DNA of 64,000 bases from NCBI GenBank assembly GCA_019456255.1, contig VRUG01000007.1, positions 62,001 to 126,000 on the forward strand. Direction: 5' to 3'. The translations under genes were made by a program, and so were the position numbers. Numbering within the stretch: the stretch's first letter is position 1; each line of letters begins with the position of its first letter. Of the stretch, positions 16,177-27,400 are shown piece by piece. Below the pieces are notes generated by a model. The model had not been told where the DNA came from and searched no databases. It was given only the letters and a program-made list of their open reading frames with translations. This DNA comes from Planctomycetota bacterium. Its GTDB lineage: Bacteria > Planctomycetota > Phycisphaerae > Sedimentisphaerales > Anaerobacaceae.

Positions 16177-17241
16177 ATGCCGGATTCCGCTCAGGAAAGA
16201 ACACAAAAACCAACTGGCCGCGTAATAAGTAAGACCAGAAACGATGGCCAAATACCTCAAAGTCAGGAATTCCTCTCTTTCGTATCAATACTCGTACTGA
16301 TCACAATGATTACTTTTCTGGCCCCGAATATGATGCAATGGTTTACAAACCAGATTAGAACCGGTATGGCCGCTGACACTGCTGTTTTTACAAATACCAA
16401 AGTATTCGTAAATTTCCTAAATGCAAAAATCGTTGGCTCAACACTTATTATGGCGCCAATAATGATTGCACTTTGTGTCGCAGCTATAGCAGCTACTGCC
16501 TTCGTTGGCAATGGCCTTAATATTGCGAACAATGCACTAAAATTAAAATTTGATATGATTAATCCTGTCAGCGGTTTTAAAAAACTCATAAATATTCAGT
16601 CAGGTGTGCGGCTTTTACTTTCAATATTAAAATTTACTTTTGTCGCAATAATTATCTGGGTTTATATAAAGGGAAAACTCGACAGCTTTGCACCGCTTCG
16701 ATGGGTATGGTCATTCCAAATACTTACGATTATCTCAAAACTAATTTTAGGCCTGATGATTCGCGTCTGCCTCGCACTGTTCGTCTTAGGAGTCGGTGAT
16801 GTAATTTTTCAAAAATGGAAATATACCAAAGACCTAATGATGACAAAGCAGGAAGTAAAAGAAGAGCAAAAACAAACAGAGGGTGACCCAACAGCTAAAA
16901 AACGGCAACGGTCTGCTCAGTACGCAATGGTTGTAAAACGTATAATGCAGGAAGTACCGAAAGCTGATGTCATACTTGTTAATCCAACACATTATGCCGT
17001 CGCATTGAAATATGACGCGAAAACTATGGAAGCACCAATAATGCTCGCTAAAGGTGCTGACCATGTAGCGGAAAAAATTAGAGAAGTCGCACGTGCCTAT
17101 GGCGTGCCTATCATACGAAGACCAGAACTGACCAGAACCATATACGGAAGCGTTAAATCTGGAGGGCCAATTCCGGAACTGTTATACGTCGCTGTAGCCG
17201 AGGTACTGGCCATGATTTACAGATTGCGGCAAAAGGTATAA
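16177..17241 (+). CDS. flhB: Flagellar export switch protein FlhB
   Basis: 354 residues, family length. It has four transmembrane helices in the first 210 residues and a cytoplasmic domain with the autocleavage site NPTH at 269-272 (DVILVNPTHYAVALKYD). FlhB changes export from hook to filament substrates on a signal from FliK. The N-terminus (ERTQKPTGRVISKTRNDGQIPQSQE) matches the family start. A FlhA-like fusion gene follows. Confidence 0.97.
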   Translation: MPDSAQERTQKPTGRVISKTRNDGQIPQSQEFLSFVSILVLITMITFLAPNMMQWFTNQIRTGMAADTAVFTNTKVFVNFLNAKIVGSTLIMAPIMIALCVAAIAATAFVGNGLNIANNALKLKFDMINPVSGFKKLINIQSGVRLLLSILKFTFVAIIIWVYIKGKLDSFAPLRWVWSFQILTIISKLILGLMIRVCLALFVLGVGDVIFQKWKYTKDLMMTKQEVKEEQKQTEGDPTAKKRQRSAQYAMVVKRIMQEVPKADVILVNPTHYAVALKYDAKTMEAPIMLAKGADHVAEKIREVARAYGVPIIRRPELTRTIYGSVKSGGPIPELLYVAVAEVLAMIYRLRQKV

Positions 17242-17265
17242 AAAGGAATTAATGGAAAACTAAAA

Positions 17266-18879
17266 ATGTCAGTGTGTTACGAATTAAATTCAAATAGAGT
17301 CCCAGGTTCAAGAATTGCTGGACGCAATGATTTTCTTTGTATAGCCTGCACCTTTGCAATCATCGCCGGGCTTTTATTTCCATTGTCTGCTAATATTCTT
17401 GATGTATGCCTGATATTCAGTCTTTCGCTAACAGCGGCACTGTTGATAATCACACTCTCGGCCAACTCTGCCACGCAAGTGACTTCCCTGCCTTTACTAA
17501 TTATTCTTATTGTAGCGATGAGAACCGCATTAAGTATCGGAACTGTCAAATTGATCTTTTCACAAGGAAATCCGGGTATAATTATCAATTTCTTTGCATC
17601 TTCATTCTTAAAAGAGAACACCTTATTTGCACTTGTCCTTTTTATAATATCAGCCCCTGTCTGCTTCGTGGTTATTTATAAATCTGTTAAATCAATTTGC
17701 CGTTTGGCTGGCGATTTTACCACTAACATCGCCCCAGCCCAAAAACTGAACATCGAAAACGACTTTAACTGCGGAACTATCGACAATGAACAGGCCCAGA
17801 AACTACGAGAGAAAAACTCAATAGAAGCTGCTTTCTTTATCGCCATGGCTGGTGCCGGCAAATTCATGCTATGCGCCACTGTTATTGAAATCATCATATT
17901 AATTGTAAACATCGCTATTTCAATGATAGTCGGAACCGTTGGCCACTCGGTTGGGCTGTCACTAAAAACATATATCATCTTAGCTATCGCAATTGCGATG
18001 TTAGCGCAAATATCCACCCTGCTAACCGCTATAGCTTCAAGCTTTCTCGTTCAAAGAACCGTTAATTCACAAGACCATGAAGAATTCTCGAATCCCAAAC
18101 CAATTAAAAAAGCCAAAGTGGTCACTAATGAAGTTAAGTCCCCCCAAAATAAAATCTCAACAACCGATAGCTTGAATAGCACCTCACCACACAAGTCCCG
18201 GATTATTGACGAGCAATTAAATAGTGACAAAACCAATATCAAAGATGCACAGTGGTTTGATGACTCAGAAGATTTAGCTGATAAAACAAGTGAAAAAGAT
18301 TTGAATATATGGCTTCATGAGGAAATCATAGACAACAACACTTACGATACAATCGCGCAATTGATAGAAAGCAAAGCGGAAGAAAATATAAAAACTATCA
18401 TATTAGCTGCCGACTGCCTTGAAGAACTTCCCGTGACCATACCTATCAATATCGCGATTCATCTGGCAAAAAAGAATAAAAAATGCCTGCTGATTGACCT
18501 CGACCTGAAAAGAAAATCCATATCACAGGTTTTTGATATCGAAACCCAAAAAATACAAACCACTCCGATTGCAACCTGCATTGAAAATCTTTACGCACTG
18601 CCAATGCAGAAACTAACCGAAAGCGGCAAAGATAACGGTACAAATCCAAAAGAGGTACTCAAGAATTTAGCAAATCAATTTGACCATTTAATAGTGTACG
18701 CACCAAACATTATGTTACCTGCTGCCTGGGACAAAATAGCATGCTGCTCCCAGGCGGCACTTCTTTTTGGGCCAGATAGTAAAATTGTAAGTTCATCATT
18801 AATCAATTTCCATGAGCTTTTGAATACTTATAGATGTCAAATCCTCAACCCCCGGCAGCTTCTACTCGCCGCAATCTAA
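17266..18879 (+). CDS. FlhA-like membrane domain fused to a CpsD/MinD-like pseudo-ATPase
   Basis: 537 residues. Residues 20-265 follow the FlhA membrane domain: paired helices at 23-65, 74-96, 118-138, 195-222 and 235-262, with a degenerate FHIPEP loop at 150-172 (DFTTNIAPAQKLNIENDFNCGTI versus [23 protein letters not shown] in the full-length FlhA encoded at 60159). The MDGASKF motif is MAGAGKF, losing its aspartate. After a polar linker, 374-525 resembles the BY-kinase/CpsD-MinD fold: INIAIHLAKKNKKCLLIDLDLKRKSIS keeps the LLIDxDLKR strand, but the Walker A GEGKS position reads LEELP and Walker B is LIVYAPN. So nucleotide hydrolysis is doubtful. FlhA's own cytoplasmic domain is absent. It lies where flhA normally follows flhB. 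Confidence 0.75.
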   Translation: MSVCYELNSNRVPGSRIAGRNDFLCIACTFAIIAGLLFPLSANILDVCLIFSLSLTAALLIITLSANSATQVTSLPLLIILIVAMRTALSIGTVKLIFSQGNPGIIINFFASSFLKENTLFALVLFIISAPVCFVVIYKSVKSICRLAGDFTTNIAPAQKLNIENDFNCGTIDNEQAQKLREKNSIEAAFFIAMAGAGKFMLCATVIEIIILIVNIAISMIVGTVGHSVGLSLKTYIILAIAIAMLAQISTLLTAIASSFLVQRTVNSQDHEEFSNPKPIKKAKVVTNEVKSPQNKISTTDSLNSTSPHKSRIIDEQLNSDKTNIKDAQWFDDSEDLADKTSEKDLNIWLHEEIIDNNTYDTIAQLIESKAEENIKTIILAADCLEELPVTIPINIAIHLAKKNKKCLLIDLDLKRKSISQVFDIETQKIQTTPIATCIENLYALPMQKLTESGKDNGTNPKEVLKNLANQFDHLIVYAPNIMLPAAWDKIACCSQAALLFGPDSKIVSSSLINFHELLNTYRCQILNPRQLLLAAI

Positions 18880-18903
18880 TATCCTTCGAATACCAACCCC
18901 CTC

Positions 18904-21273
18904 TTACATACCCAGTATACTAGCCGCAGCCATCTGGTTCTGCAATAATACCAGCGTCTTCTCCAGTCTGGCAAATCGGGCGACTAATCTATCCTCCGCT
19001 TTGATCAAACGGTATTCTTCAAGTTCAATCTTATCTTCAAATATGTCTATCTGGTCTTCAACACGATCCTGGTTGATTATTAAAGTTCCAACCGTTGCTT
19101 TAAGCATCTTGTCAATTTGGTCCTCGATTTTGCCTGTAAAGCCCTGCTTGACACGAACCGTCGCTGTATAGTCACCATCGACGCTCAAGTCAACATTAAG
19201 TTGTAAACTATGCTCAGCATAATCGGGGTCGCCATTGGTATCATAGCTGCTTATACCAGTAATAATCGAGCCCCCTATTATCATATTACGATAAGTCGAT
19301 TCACTTGAAAGCCTTATCTGTGCGCTAGTCACTACCCCGCCGCTTACTGTTACCTGAACATCATACTCACCTGCTGTCGTATAAGAATTACTGGCACCAT
19401 AAAACCCTACCGTATTACTCGTACTGCTGCCTGACTTATCCGCACCTAAGATTGCAAGAACACCCATATAATCATTTGCCACCGCCTCATCAAATGTATT
19501 CTCATTAAAACTCAACACACCGTCTCTATCTAGTTCAAGCCCCAATTGTACAGGCATCAAATATTCGTCAATATCCTCAATAAAACCTTTCGTCCGTTCA
19601 ATCAAAGGTTCGCGAAGTTTGTATTGCAGAGTAGAAACAACATAATCGCCCATCAAAATGCCAGCTGTCGCCAAATGTTCATTATAACCAGTCTTCTCTT
19701 TAACATACTCCACTGTTGAATTGTATTTGGTAACCATCAGATTTATCTTGTCTTTGAGCGAATCTATATCTCTTGTCAAAGTTATATCTTCACCGCTTGA
19801 ACCTGTTACATCGTGCAAATGCAAAGTGATACCGCTGATAACATCGTCTATGGTATTAGAGCTTCTCCGTATCCAACCGTAGTTGTTACCTTTTGTCGTT
19901 TCGGTCATTGTATAATTCGAAGACTCGCTCGGGGTCAGAGCACTGGAATCAAGCGTGAGCATATTGACATCTCCAGCATTATCCAGAAATGTAAATGTCA
20001 TATCGCCAGCTTGGTTCAACCTCAACCCACTTACCGTTATATCACCAGCATCGATGTTTGACAGGGCCTCAAGCGCATTTTCAATGGTATCTGTGGTGGC
20101 GTCATGGGCAAGCGCCGTGGTCGTTTCTCCATTATAGGTCAATGTAAACGTACCACCACTTGTCGACGTGACCTTGCTGAGGGTCTGCACCTCAGCAATA
20201 CCTGCCTGGGGAAAAGGATAGCCGTCAACCCTTATTTCGCTATCCAGAGCTGATTGTGTTTTGCTAAAGTTGGCTTCTGCAAAACCTGCAAGGTCAGCTG
20301 TTACTGCATCGCCTGTTGTTGAACGTGCCATAACCGGAGGTGTAAATGTGGCTGCAGAGCCATTAGCATTGTACGTCAAAGTAACTGAAAGGCCGCTTGC
20401 ACCGTCAGTATCATCTGTCAAAACAATTTTACCGTTGACCAGGGTAGCCTTAGCTACCCCATCGAAAGCATCATTAATTTCACCGATGATATGACTAATT
20501 TTTGTATTACTTGTAATCACTAAGTCAACTGGTGTTATTGCGTTGCCGTCATGGTCGTCTCCGGCTATCGTAATAGTTGGTGTTCCAGCTCCGAGAGTTC
20601 CACCAAACTGGTCGAGGTCGGTTATCAGAGTCCTCAATGTCGCGTTATCACTGCTTTTTGTAAGCTCAGTACCTGCCGTCCAAACCTCCGTGCTGCCCGT
20701 ATTTACCGATATCCCGTAATCACCGCCAGCGTCTTTGCCGCTAAGTACCAGATGATAAGCATCATTAAAATTTAACAGGCTGGCTGTAACACCGGGATTG
20801 TCCGCATCATTGTTGATTAGACCGACCAACTCTTCTAACGTTGTGGTAGCAGTAGTTGTTATGTTTGTTTCAAGATGATTATATGAATATATAAAGGTGC
20901 CCTCGCCAACATAATCCTCAGCATATTCCTTACCCGTAGTGTGAACCCATCGCTCAGCAGTAGCCAGCCTATTTACCACAATATTGTGACTGCTTTCAAA
21001 TGCATCATTAGTCGCTTCGGCTGTTACGAAATCCTTGTCACTGCTGCTAACCGAATATGCTTTTAGTTCACTGGCATCGGAAAGTGCACGAAGCGTCGTT
21101 CGCAAACTGGTAAGCTTACCCTCTATATCACTAAGAGCCGTCTGCTTTTCCTCCCAGAGGCTCTTGCGGGTTTCCCATGTCATCAGTGTCCGCCGCTGCA
21201 ACATCATCAACTGCTCTACTATCTTAGCCGTGTCAATGCCAGACAAAAGCCCCGGCAATCGCATAGTCGCCAT
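18904..21273 (-). CDS. fliD: Flagellar filament cap protein FliD
   Basis: 789 residues, long for FliD. FliD_N (MRLPGLLSGIDTAKIVEQLMMLQRRTLMTWETRKSLWEEKQTAL) and FliD_C (about 500-620, LKDKINLMVTKYNSTVEYVKEKTGYN) flank an enlarged central region. This includes flagellin-IN-type repeats near 250-300 (ITSNTKISHIIGEINDAFDGVAKATLVNGKIVLTDD). The C-terminus ends in a long coiled coil. It caps the growing filament. GAGAGGTGA lies 9 bases before the ATG, and a sigma-28-like promoter lies upstream. It is convergent with the FlhA-like fusion and sits downstream of the glycan genes. Confidence 0.95.
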   Translation of the reverse strand: MATMRLPGLLSGIDTAKIVEQLMMLQRRTLMTWETRKSLWEEKQTALSDIEGKLTSLRTTLRALSDASELKAYSVSSSDKDFVTAEATNDAFESSHNIVVNRLATAERWVHTTGKEYAEDYVGEGTFIYSYNHLETNITTTATTTLEELVGLINNDADNPGVTASLLNFNDAYHLVLSGKDAGGDYGISVNTGSTEVWTAGTELTKSSDNATLRTLITDLDQFGGTLGAGTPTITIAGDDHDGNAITPVDLVITSNTKISHIIGEINDAFDGVAKATLVNGKIVLTDDTDGASGLSVTLTYNANGSAATFTPPVMARSTTGDAVTADLAGFAEANFSKTQSALDSEIRVDGYPFPQAGIAEVQTLSKVTSTSGGTFTLTYNGETTTALAHDATTDTIENALEALSNIDAGDITVSGLRLNQAGDMTFTFLDNAGDVNMLTLDSSALTPSESSNYTMTETTKGNNYGWIRRSSNTIDDVISGITLHLHDVTGSSGEDITLTRDIDSLKDKINLMVTKYNSTVEYVKEKTGYNEHLATAGILMGDYVVSTLQYKLREPLIERTKGFIEDIDEYLMPVQLGLELDRDGVLSFNENTFDEAVANDYMGVLAILGADKSGSSTSNTVGFYGASNSYTTAGEYDVQVTVSGGVVTSAQIRLSSESTYRNMIIGGSIITGISSYDTNGDPDYAEHSLQLNVDLSVDGDYTATVRVKQGFTGKIEDQIDKMLKATVGTLIINQDRVEDQIDIFEDKIELEEYRLIKAEDRLVARFARLEKTLVLLQNQMAAASILGM

Positions 21274-21340
21274 ATCTTTTCACCTCTCTTAATACTGATA
21301 ACGTCGATAGCACATCTGTTAATACACTATCCACCAACCA

Positions 21341-21367
21341 TTATCGAACAAAACCAATTTTTCTTAA
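21341..21367 (-). promoter_or_regulatory. Candidate sigma-28 (FliA) promoter of fliD
   Basis: On the minus strand TTAA, 15 bases, then TTCGATAA, compared with the FliA consensus TAAA-N15-GCCGATAA: correct spacing, three and six matching bases. It lies about 70 bases before the fliD start, in the only gap of the region, and a FliA-type sigma gene is present at 62561. It would make fliD a late gene. Confidence 0.45.
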
Positions 21368-21409
21368 CTACTTATTTAACACTTACTTAGCTATTTTATT
21401 TGTCAAAAA

Positions 21410-24400
21410 TCAGGCTCTTAAATCACTCGCTTTCCCGGAACTAACAACTTTCACAACCTTGTCAATTTCTGAAATTTTCTCCCGATACTTATCTCTGTAC
21501 TTTGCGAAATACTCGCCGTGTTTCACCAGATGAAAACCTTGAGAGTGTTTATCAAACGTCGCTGCCAGATATTTATAATACTCCCGCATCTTCACATTAG
21601 TGTCAGCTATGCCCACTATCTTTGGGCAAAGCAATTCCGGGGGATAAATCGAAACTATCTCATCAAGAATGTTAGCTGTTATCTGGTCCCTTGCTTTAAA
21701 CTTTCGAGAAACACCTGAATCAAGACATCTGTAATAATACTTCAAATCAATACCAACTCTTTTATAACTCATCGACAACGCATTCCTGCATAAAAACACA
21801 AAGTCTTCTACCGTTTCCAATTCATCGAACAACCCTATTTCATTAAATAACGACCTTCTTCTCAGGCTGCCAGGATTGGGTATCGGTACATATCCATTCT
21901 CTAATAGAAAATTCGGCAATGCCCTGCTGTTTGGCACATCCGGATATTTCCACTTGTCGCCTGTTGTGTTACCTAATCCATCTACAATAATAAACTCAGA
22001 TGGATAAAAATAGTCTCTCTCCGGATACATTTCAGCATATCCAACTATCTTCTCGACATAATCCGATGCAATAAAATCATCAGAGTCAACAAATAAAACA
22101 TATTCACCCTTCGATTCGACAATAGCTTTGTTCCTCGCTGATCCACAACCCTTATGTGAAAGATAAAAACATCTTATCCTGTCATCGCAATAGTTCGTAA
22201 TTATCTCTTTAGTACCATCAAAGCTCCCGTCATCTACAATTATTAATTCGAAATTCTTATAGCTCTGCGCCAAAACCGAATCAATCGCCTCTGAAATAAA
22301 TCTCTCACCGTTATACACCACCATAACAATCGAAATCAAAGGCTTCTCTTTAATTGTTACCTTGCCAACGCCGATAGCCTTAAAAAGCCTGTCAAATCTC
22401 ACATTTACATTTACCGCAAACCATAGCAATACATCCTCAATTGCCAAAGATTTAACATGATCAGGTAATTTTAAATTATTGAAAAATCCTTTTTCATATA
22501 ACTGCCTTAATATCACAAAATACTGAGTGACATCCTCGTATTTTTCATTCAAGTCCTCGATAGCCTCACTGAAACGCTTTTTAAAATCCTGACCATCGAC
22601 TGACCCTGATAAAGCTTCACTCCTTCGCCTTACCGCGTTTATTTTTGATTTCGCCCGCGACATGATAGCTATATTAAGCTTGTCTTTGGAATGGCTTTGC
22701 GTGCCCTGCAACTCTCTATATAAATACAGACATTCATTTACAAATTTTAACTTTGTTACCTCCTCCATCTTGTAGACAAGATCGATATCCTCCATATACA
22801 ATGCGCTCTCATCAAAACCGGAAGTCTTAAAATAGTCACTCAACTTGAATGTCCTGAAATGACTCGCAACATATTCATCGAGATTGGTCATGCCCGGTTC
22901 CAGCTCTGCACAGAAACCTTCTCTTTGGGGCACAAGGTCTCCATCACAAAATGCGAACTGCGAATATATAAACCCCGTATCTGGAAGCTTCTCATGCCAT
23001 CCATACATCGTCTCAACTGCGCCAGCTGTCAGACAATCGTCACTGTCCAGTATCCCAAAATACTCCGACCGCAAATTCTTAATTGCCGTCCTCATCGCCC
23101 CTATCACACCGCGCCTTTGCTTATGCTCGAATAACTTTATCCTGCTGTCACTTAAGTATCTCCTGATAACCTCTAGTGAGTTATCACTCGAACAATCATC
23201 AATGATTATCAGTTCCAAATCCTTAAAAGTCTGACTCAAAACCGACTCAATTGCCTGGCCAATAAACTGCCCCTTATTGTAATTACTCATGAGAACTGTA
23301 AACTTCGGCTCAGCGTCTAACTCATTGATTATGCGAAACTTAGCTGTATCAACCTCTGGCGAACTACCCATCTTTGCCGCCAGTACTGTTTCATCGGGCT
23401 TAAAGTATAACGGCACCTCCTGATGACAGGCGTTTGGAACAAAATCGCTATACTTCTCAATATCCACCCGCATACCATCGTCAAATTTCTTCGCCAGAGT
23501 CTCTGTCGAATATTCCATATCACTTCCCGCACGGTTGTCACCGTAGGAAGTCTGTACCATATTCACCGGATTACAAAATGTCACCGATTGCTCAAAGCAA
23601 AGTATCTTACTTCTCGTCTGACTAAATACATCTGCGTTAGATGCTATTGATACCTCAAACATATTTGGATTCTCGAATTCTAATCTCGATAGCAACACCA
23701 TAATGTCTTTGCTTCTGTAAACCGAACTCGATAATTCAAGCGGATAACCAAAATCAAAACTCCCCTCTTCCCAATCATACCCCAACACCCCGCCGCCTGC
23801 CTGTTCGAAAATCGGCAAACTCTGTTTGGCATCATGAGCATAACAATAAGTTGTATTCCTGCCCAATCTTAATGAAAACCCCATCGCATCATTATTGCGG
23901 TTCAAATGTCTGACTATTTCCGAAAGATCAAAACTTCTGACAAACAAATTGTCGTCAACTAAAAATAATACATGCTCATATCTGTTTACCAAACTGATAA
24001 CCTGTTTCCTAAAATCAGTTTCTTCAACAAATTTTACATTCTTATAATCTGCCTTCAACTTATCGTATTGCCTCTTATACAACTCGTTAGATGCCTTATA
24101 CAATACGCTCAACTGTATATTATCACTATCTTTGCAATTTGCTAAAAATGACTCTATCGTCGCCTGAAGCTGCATAGCCCTGTCTTTGCTGAATATCAAT
24201 CCGCCTGTTTTAATTTTTGTTTCACTTGATATATTACGAACCTCAGAAATAAAAGCTGCTCGTTTCGGCAATTGCTTTTGTGCATCACTAAAACAATTCT
24301 CAACCAGGTCCAAAACAAACCCTTCTGCCCGATGGAACCATGTATGTTTTGCAAATACTTCCCGCTGTGCAATTAACGCCCTTTGCTTTGCCTCATTTAC

Positions 24401-27400
24401 ATTTGCAAGTATATATTCAAAAAGCTTAAAGTATTCTTTAGGATTTTCAGCGACATATAAACCTCTCTTGTCAAATCTGTCCGGCAAAAGTTTTGGGGCG
24501 TCTACAAGCTGTGGAACCCCGCACGCTGCCAAAATATAAGTTCGTTCATTTACTTCACCTGCATCGGCTATCTGTTCATCGAGATGGAGATTCAATCCAA
24601 CTTTTGCTCGAGCATAAAGATAACGGTCCTTATTTAATCCGACCGCCTGGCTTCTGATGAAAGGCCATCCCGGACCATCCAAAAAGCCCGAATACCTCTG
24701 CAATATTTCCGGTAGATATGCAAGATACCTCTGCCACTTCGGGAGATTGATTGACGCAAGAAATACGTAATTTAAATCCGGCTCAATACCTGGCACCGGA
24801 TAATGAATCAAAGGGTTGGTTGCAAACTCAACACTAAATATTTTATAGCCGTGTTCATAAAATGCGTCATATTCGCCGCACCCCTCTAAGTGCTTTAAGT
24901 TGCGGAAGTTATAATAAAACCCCACCTCGTGGTCTTTTGCCCACTCAAACCTTTTTTCCAACAAATTCGTATCAGCTTCAGGCGACGCTGTCAAACCTAT
25001 CTTGAGTGTATTCGAATCTCGATATCTCTTTATGACATCCCAGTTAATTCTGGACAAATAACTATCGCTGTCACTTGTTATGAATACTGTAGGCTTAAAC
25101 TGTTCAAGATACTCTTCAATTCTCTCATTCCATCCAAGCACCTGCACCTGCACTCCTATAAATTCAAGCCCCTGCACAAGATTTCCAAACAACGAATATC
25201 CTCCGGGCGACGCCGTTAAAGACGGAACATGAACCAGAATTCTTAGCTGCTCCAAATGCTTATACTTATTCGCAAACTCACTTTTAACTTCATTAACCAG
25301 ATTATACCCCTGCCGAACAATGGGGTTATCCGATTGCAGAAAAAGTTCCGCTGATTCAAACTGCTCAGAATTCTTCTCACAATTTTGTGCCCACTGCAAT
25401 ATAGAATCATGATTTTGTTTGGTTAAAGGATTGATTCGACTTTCAAATTCACGCACACTCAATGTGGGTACAGCTATCCTATTGGTAGAAGCTGGAAAAG
25501 CTTTCGCTTTAGCTTTGGATAAACGAGCTTCAGATATCTGGGTCAAAAACTCCTTCGCTTTTTTAAATTTTGGAACCGACTCAAGCACAGTCTCACATGC
25601 CTTTTGCGCACACGCAAGCTGACCACAACCATAAGCTGCTCTCGCTACACACCACAATACTTTCCAATGGTTAAAACCATTCTCAAATGCTTCTAAAAAT
25701 TTACCCAAAGCATCTTTGAATTTATTGCGCTGTAAATATGCAAGCCCCTGCCAAAAATGTTGAATCTGGTCATCAATATTTTCCAACTCCTCCGGCAGTT
25801 TAAACATACCAACCAACCGTGGCTGCCATACAAGCCGCCCAGGCCTTGGATACTTATTACTGGCAAGTTTGCCCCATCTCTGGCAATATAGAGCATGGTC
25901 ATGCTCACCACTTTTCTCGTTTGATTCTTTAAGCGTATCAAGAACATTATTGTGAACAACAGAACTTTCCGGCAATGGTATTAACTGCTTGCCCGCAGCG
26001 TAAAACTTGCAGCATAAGTCACTATCTGCATAATAAAACTCATAACCCTCTTCAAGCCCTGATACCTCTCTGAAATCATCCATTCTCACCAGGCCATAAT
26101 TCATCAATATCCTGAATTCATTGCCCATGCCGATAAAATATTTACCACAGCCAAACTCTTCTTCGGTGGGGCTTTCATTTATATTTTTAAAGAAGAAAAT
26201 ACCGCCTGCAATTTTATCATTTTGTCTATTCAGGCATTCAACCGCATTACTTATACAATCTTTACTAAAAATAATATCATCGCTGGCAAACATCCCCCAC
26301 TTACCACGCGTTTTTGAAAATCCGAAATTATATAATTGAGGCCAGGAATGCCTGCCCTGACCTAAACATTGTGCTTCATCATATATCTGCGTTACACCAT
26401 GCCTACTCAATACATCCAAAGTATCATCAGTAGAACCACCTTCTACAACAATAACCTCGTAAGACACTCCCTTTGCAGCAGCTTTTAAACTTCCCAACAT
26501 TTCATCAAGCAGCTGTGCTCGATTTTTAGTGCAAAGCACAATACTCACATCACATTTTGATTCAACGATATCATTTTGCTCTGCTGTGGATTCCATATTA
26601 GGCTCATTTAATAAATTCGTATAAGCTTTCTTGGCCTCTTCTGCCTCGAGAAATGCCTTGCTCTGGACAACCTTCGGGACCTTCTCAATTGGAAACAGCT
26701 TCACCTCTCCGGGCCTGCCCCGGCTCTGCTCGAGCCAACGTTGATACAAGCTTAAGTACTGCTGTGATACCAGGTTATGTTCAAACTTTGAAGTCGCCCA
26801 TTGTCGGGCATTGCGACTAAATTCTCCGCGCTGCCCTGCATCTTTTGCCAGCTTTATAAGCGATTGTGCCAACCCGGAAACATCCCTAAAACCCAAAACA
26901 TAACCATTATAGCCATCACGAACCAACTCCGGCACACCCCCTACATTAAATGTCACGACCGGCACACCGCAAGCAAGCGCTTCAATTACTACAAGGGGAC
27001 AATTGTCAGCTATGGGCGTATACAAAAACACATCAAGGGCTGAATAAGCCTGAGCTAATTCACTTTCACTGCTTATATGAGGTATATTAATAACGCGGCT
27101 ATCTTCGCTTTTCTGATTCGAACCAATATTAACAAAAACTAATTTATCTAACTTGTCATGCAATATATCCATCACTGCTTTACTGTAATACCCGCCTTTC
27201 CATTGATTTTGCAACGCTCCGCCATGAGCTACCGAACCAATTACAAACGCATCTGCTTCAATGCCAAAACTTTTCCTTGATTCATTTTTGTCGCAGGGAC
27301 TAAAAGTAGTTGTATCTATCCCATTATAAATCAACTCAACAGGATGATTACCAAGAACGCTTTTTTCAACTTTGTTTTTCAGCCAAAGTGACGGTGTAAC

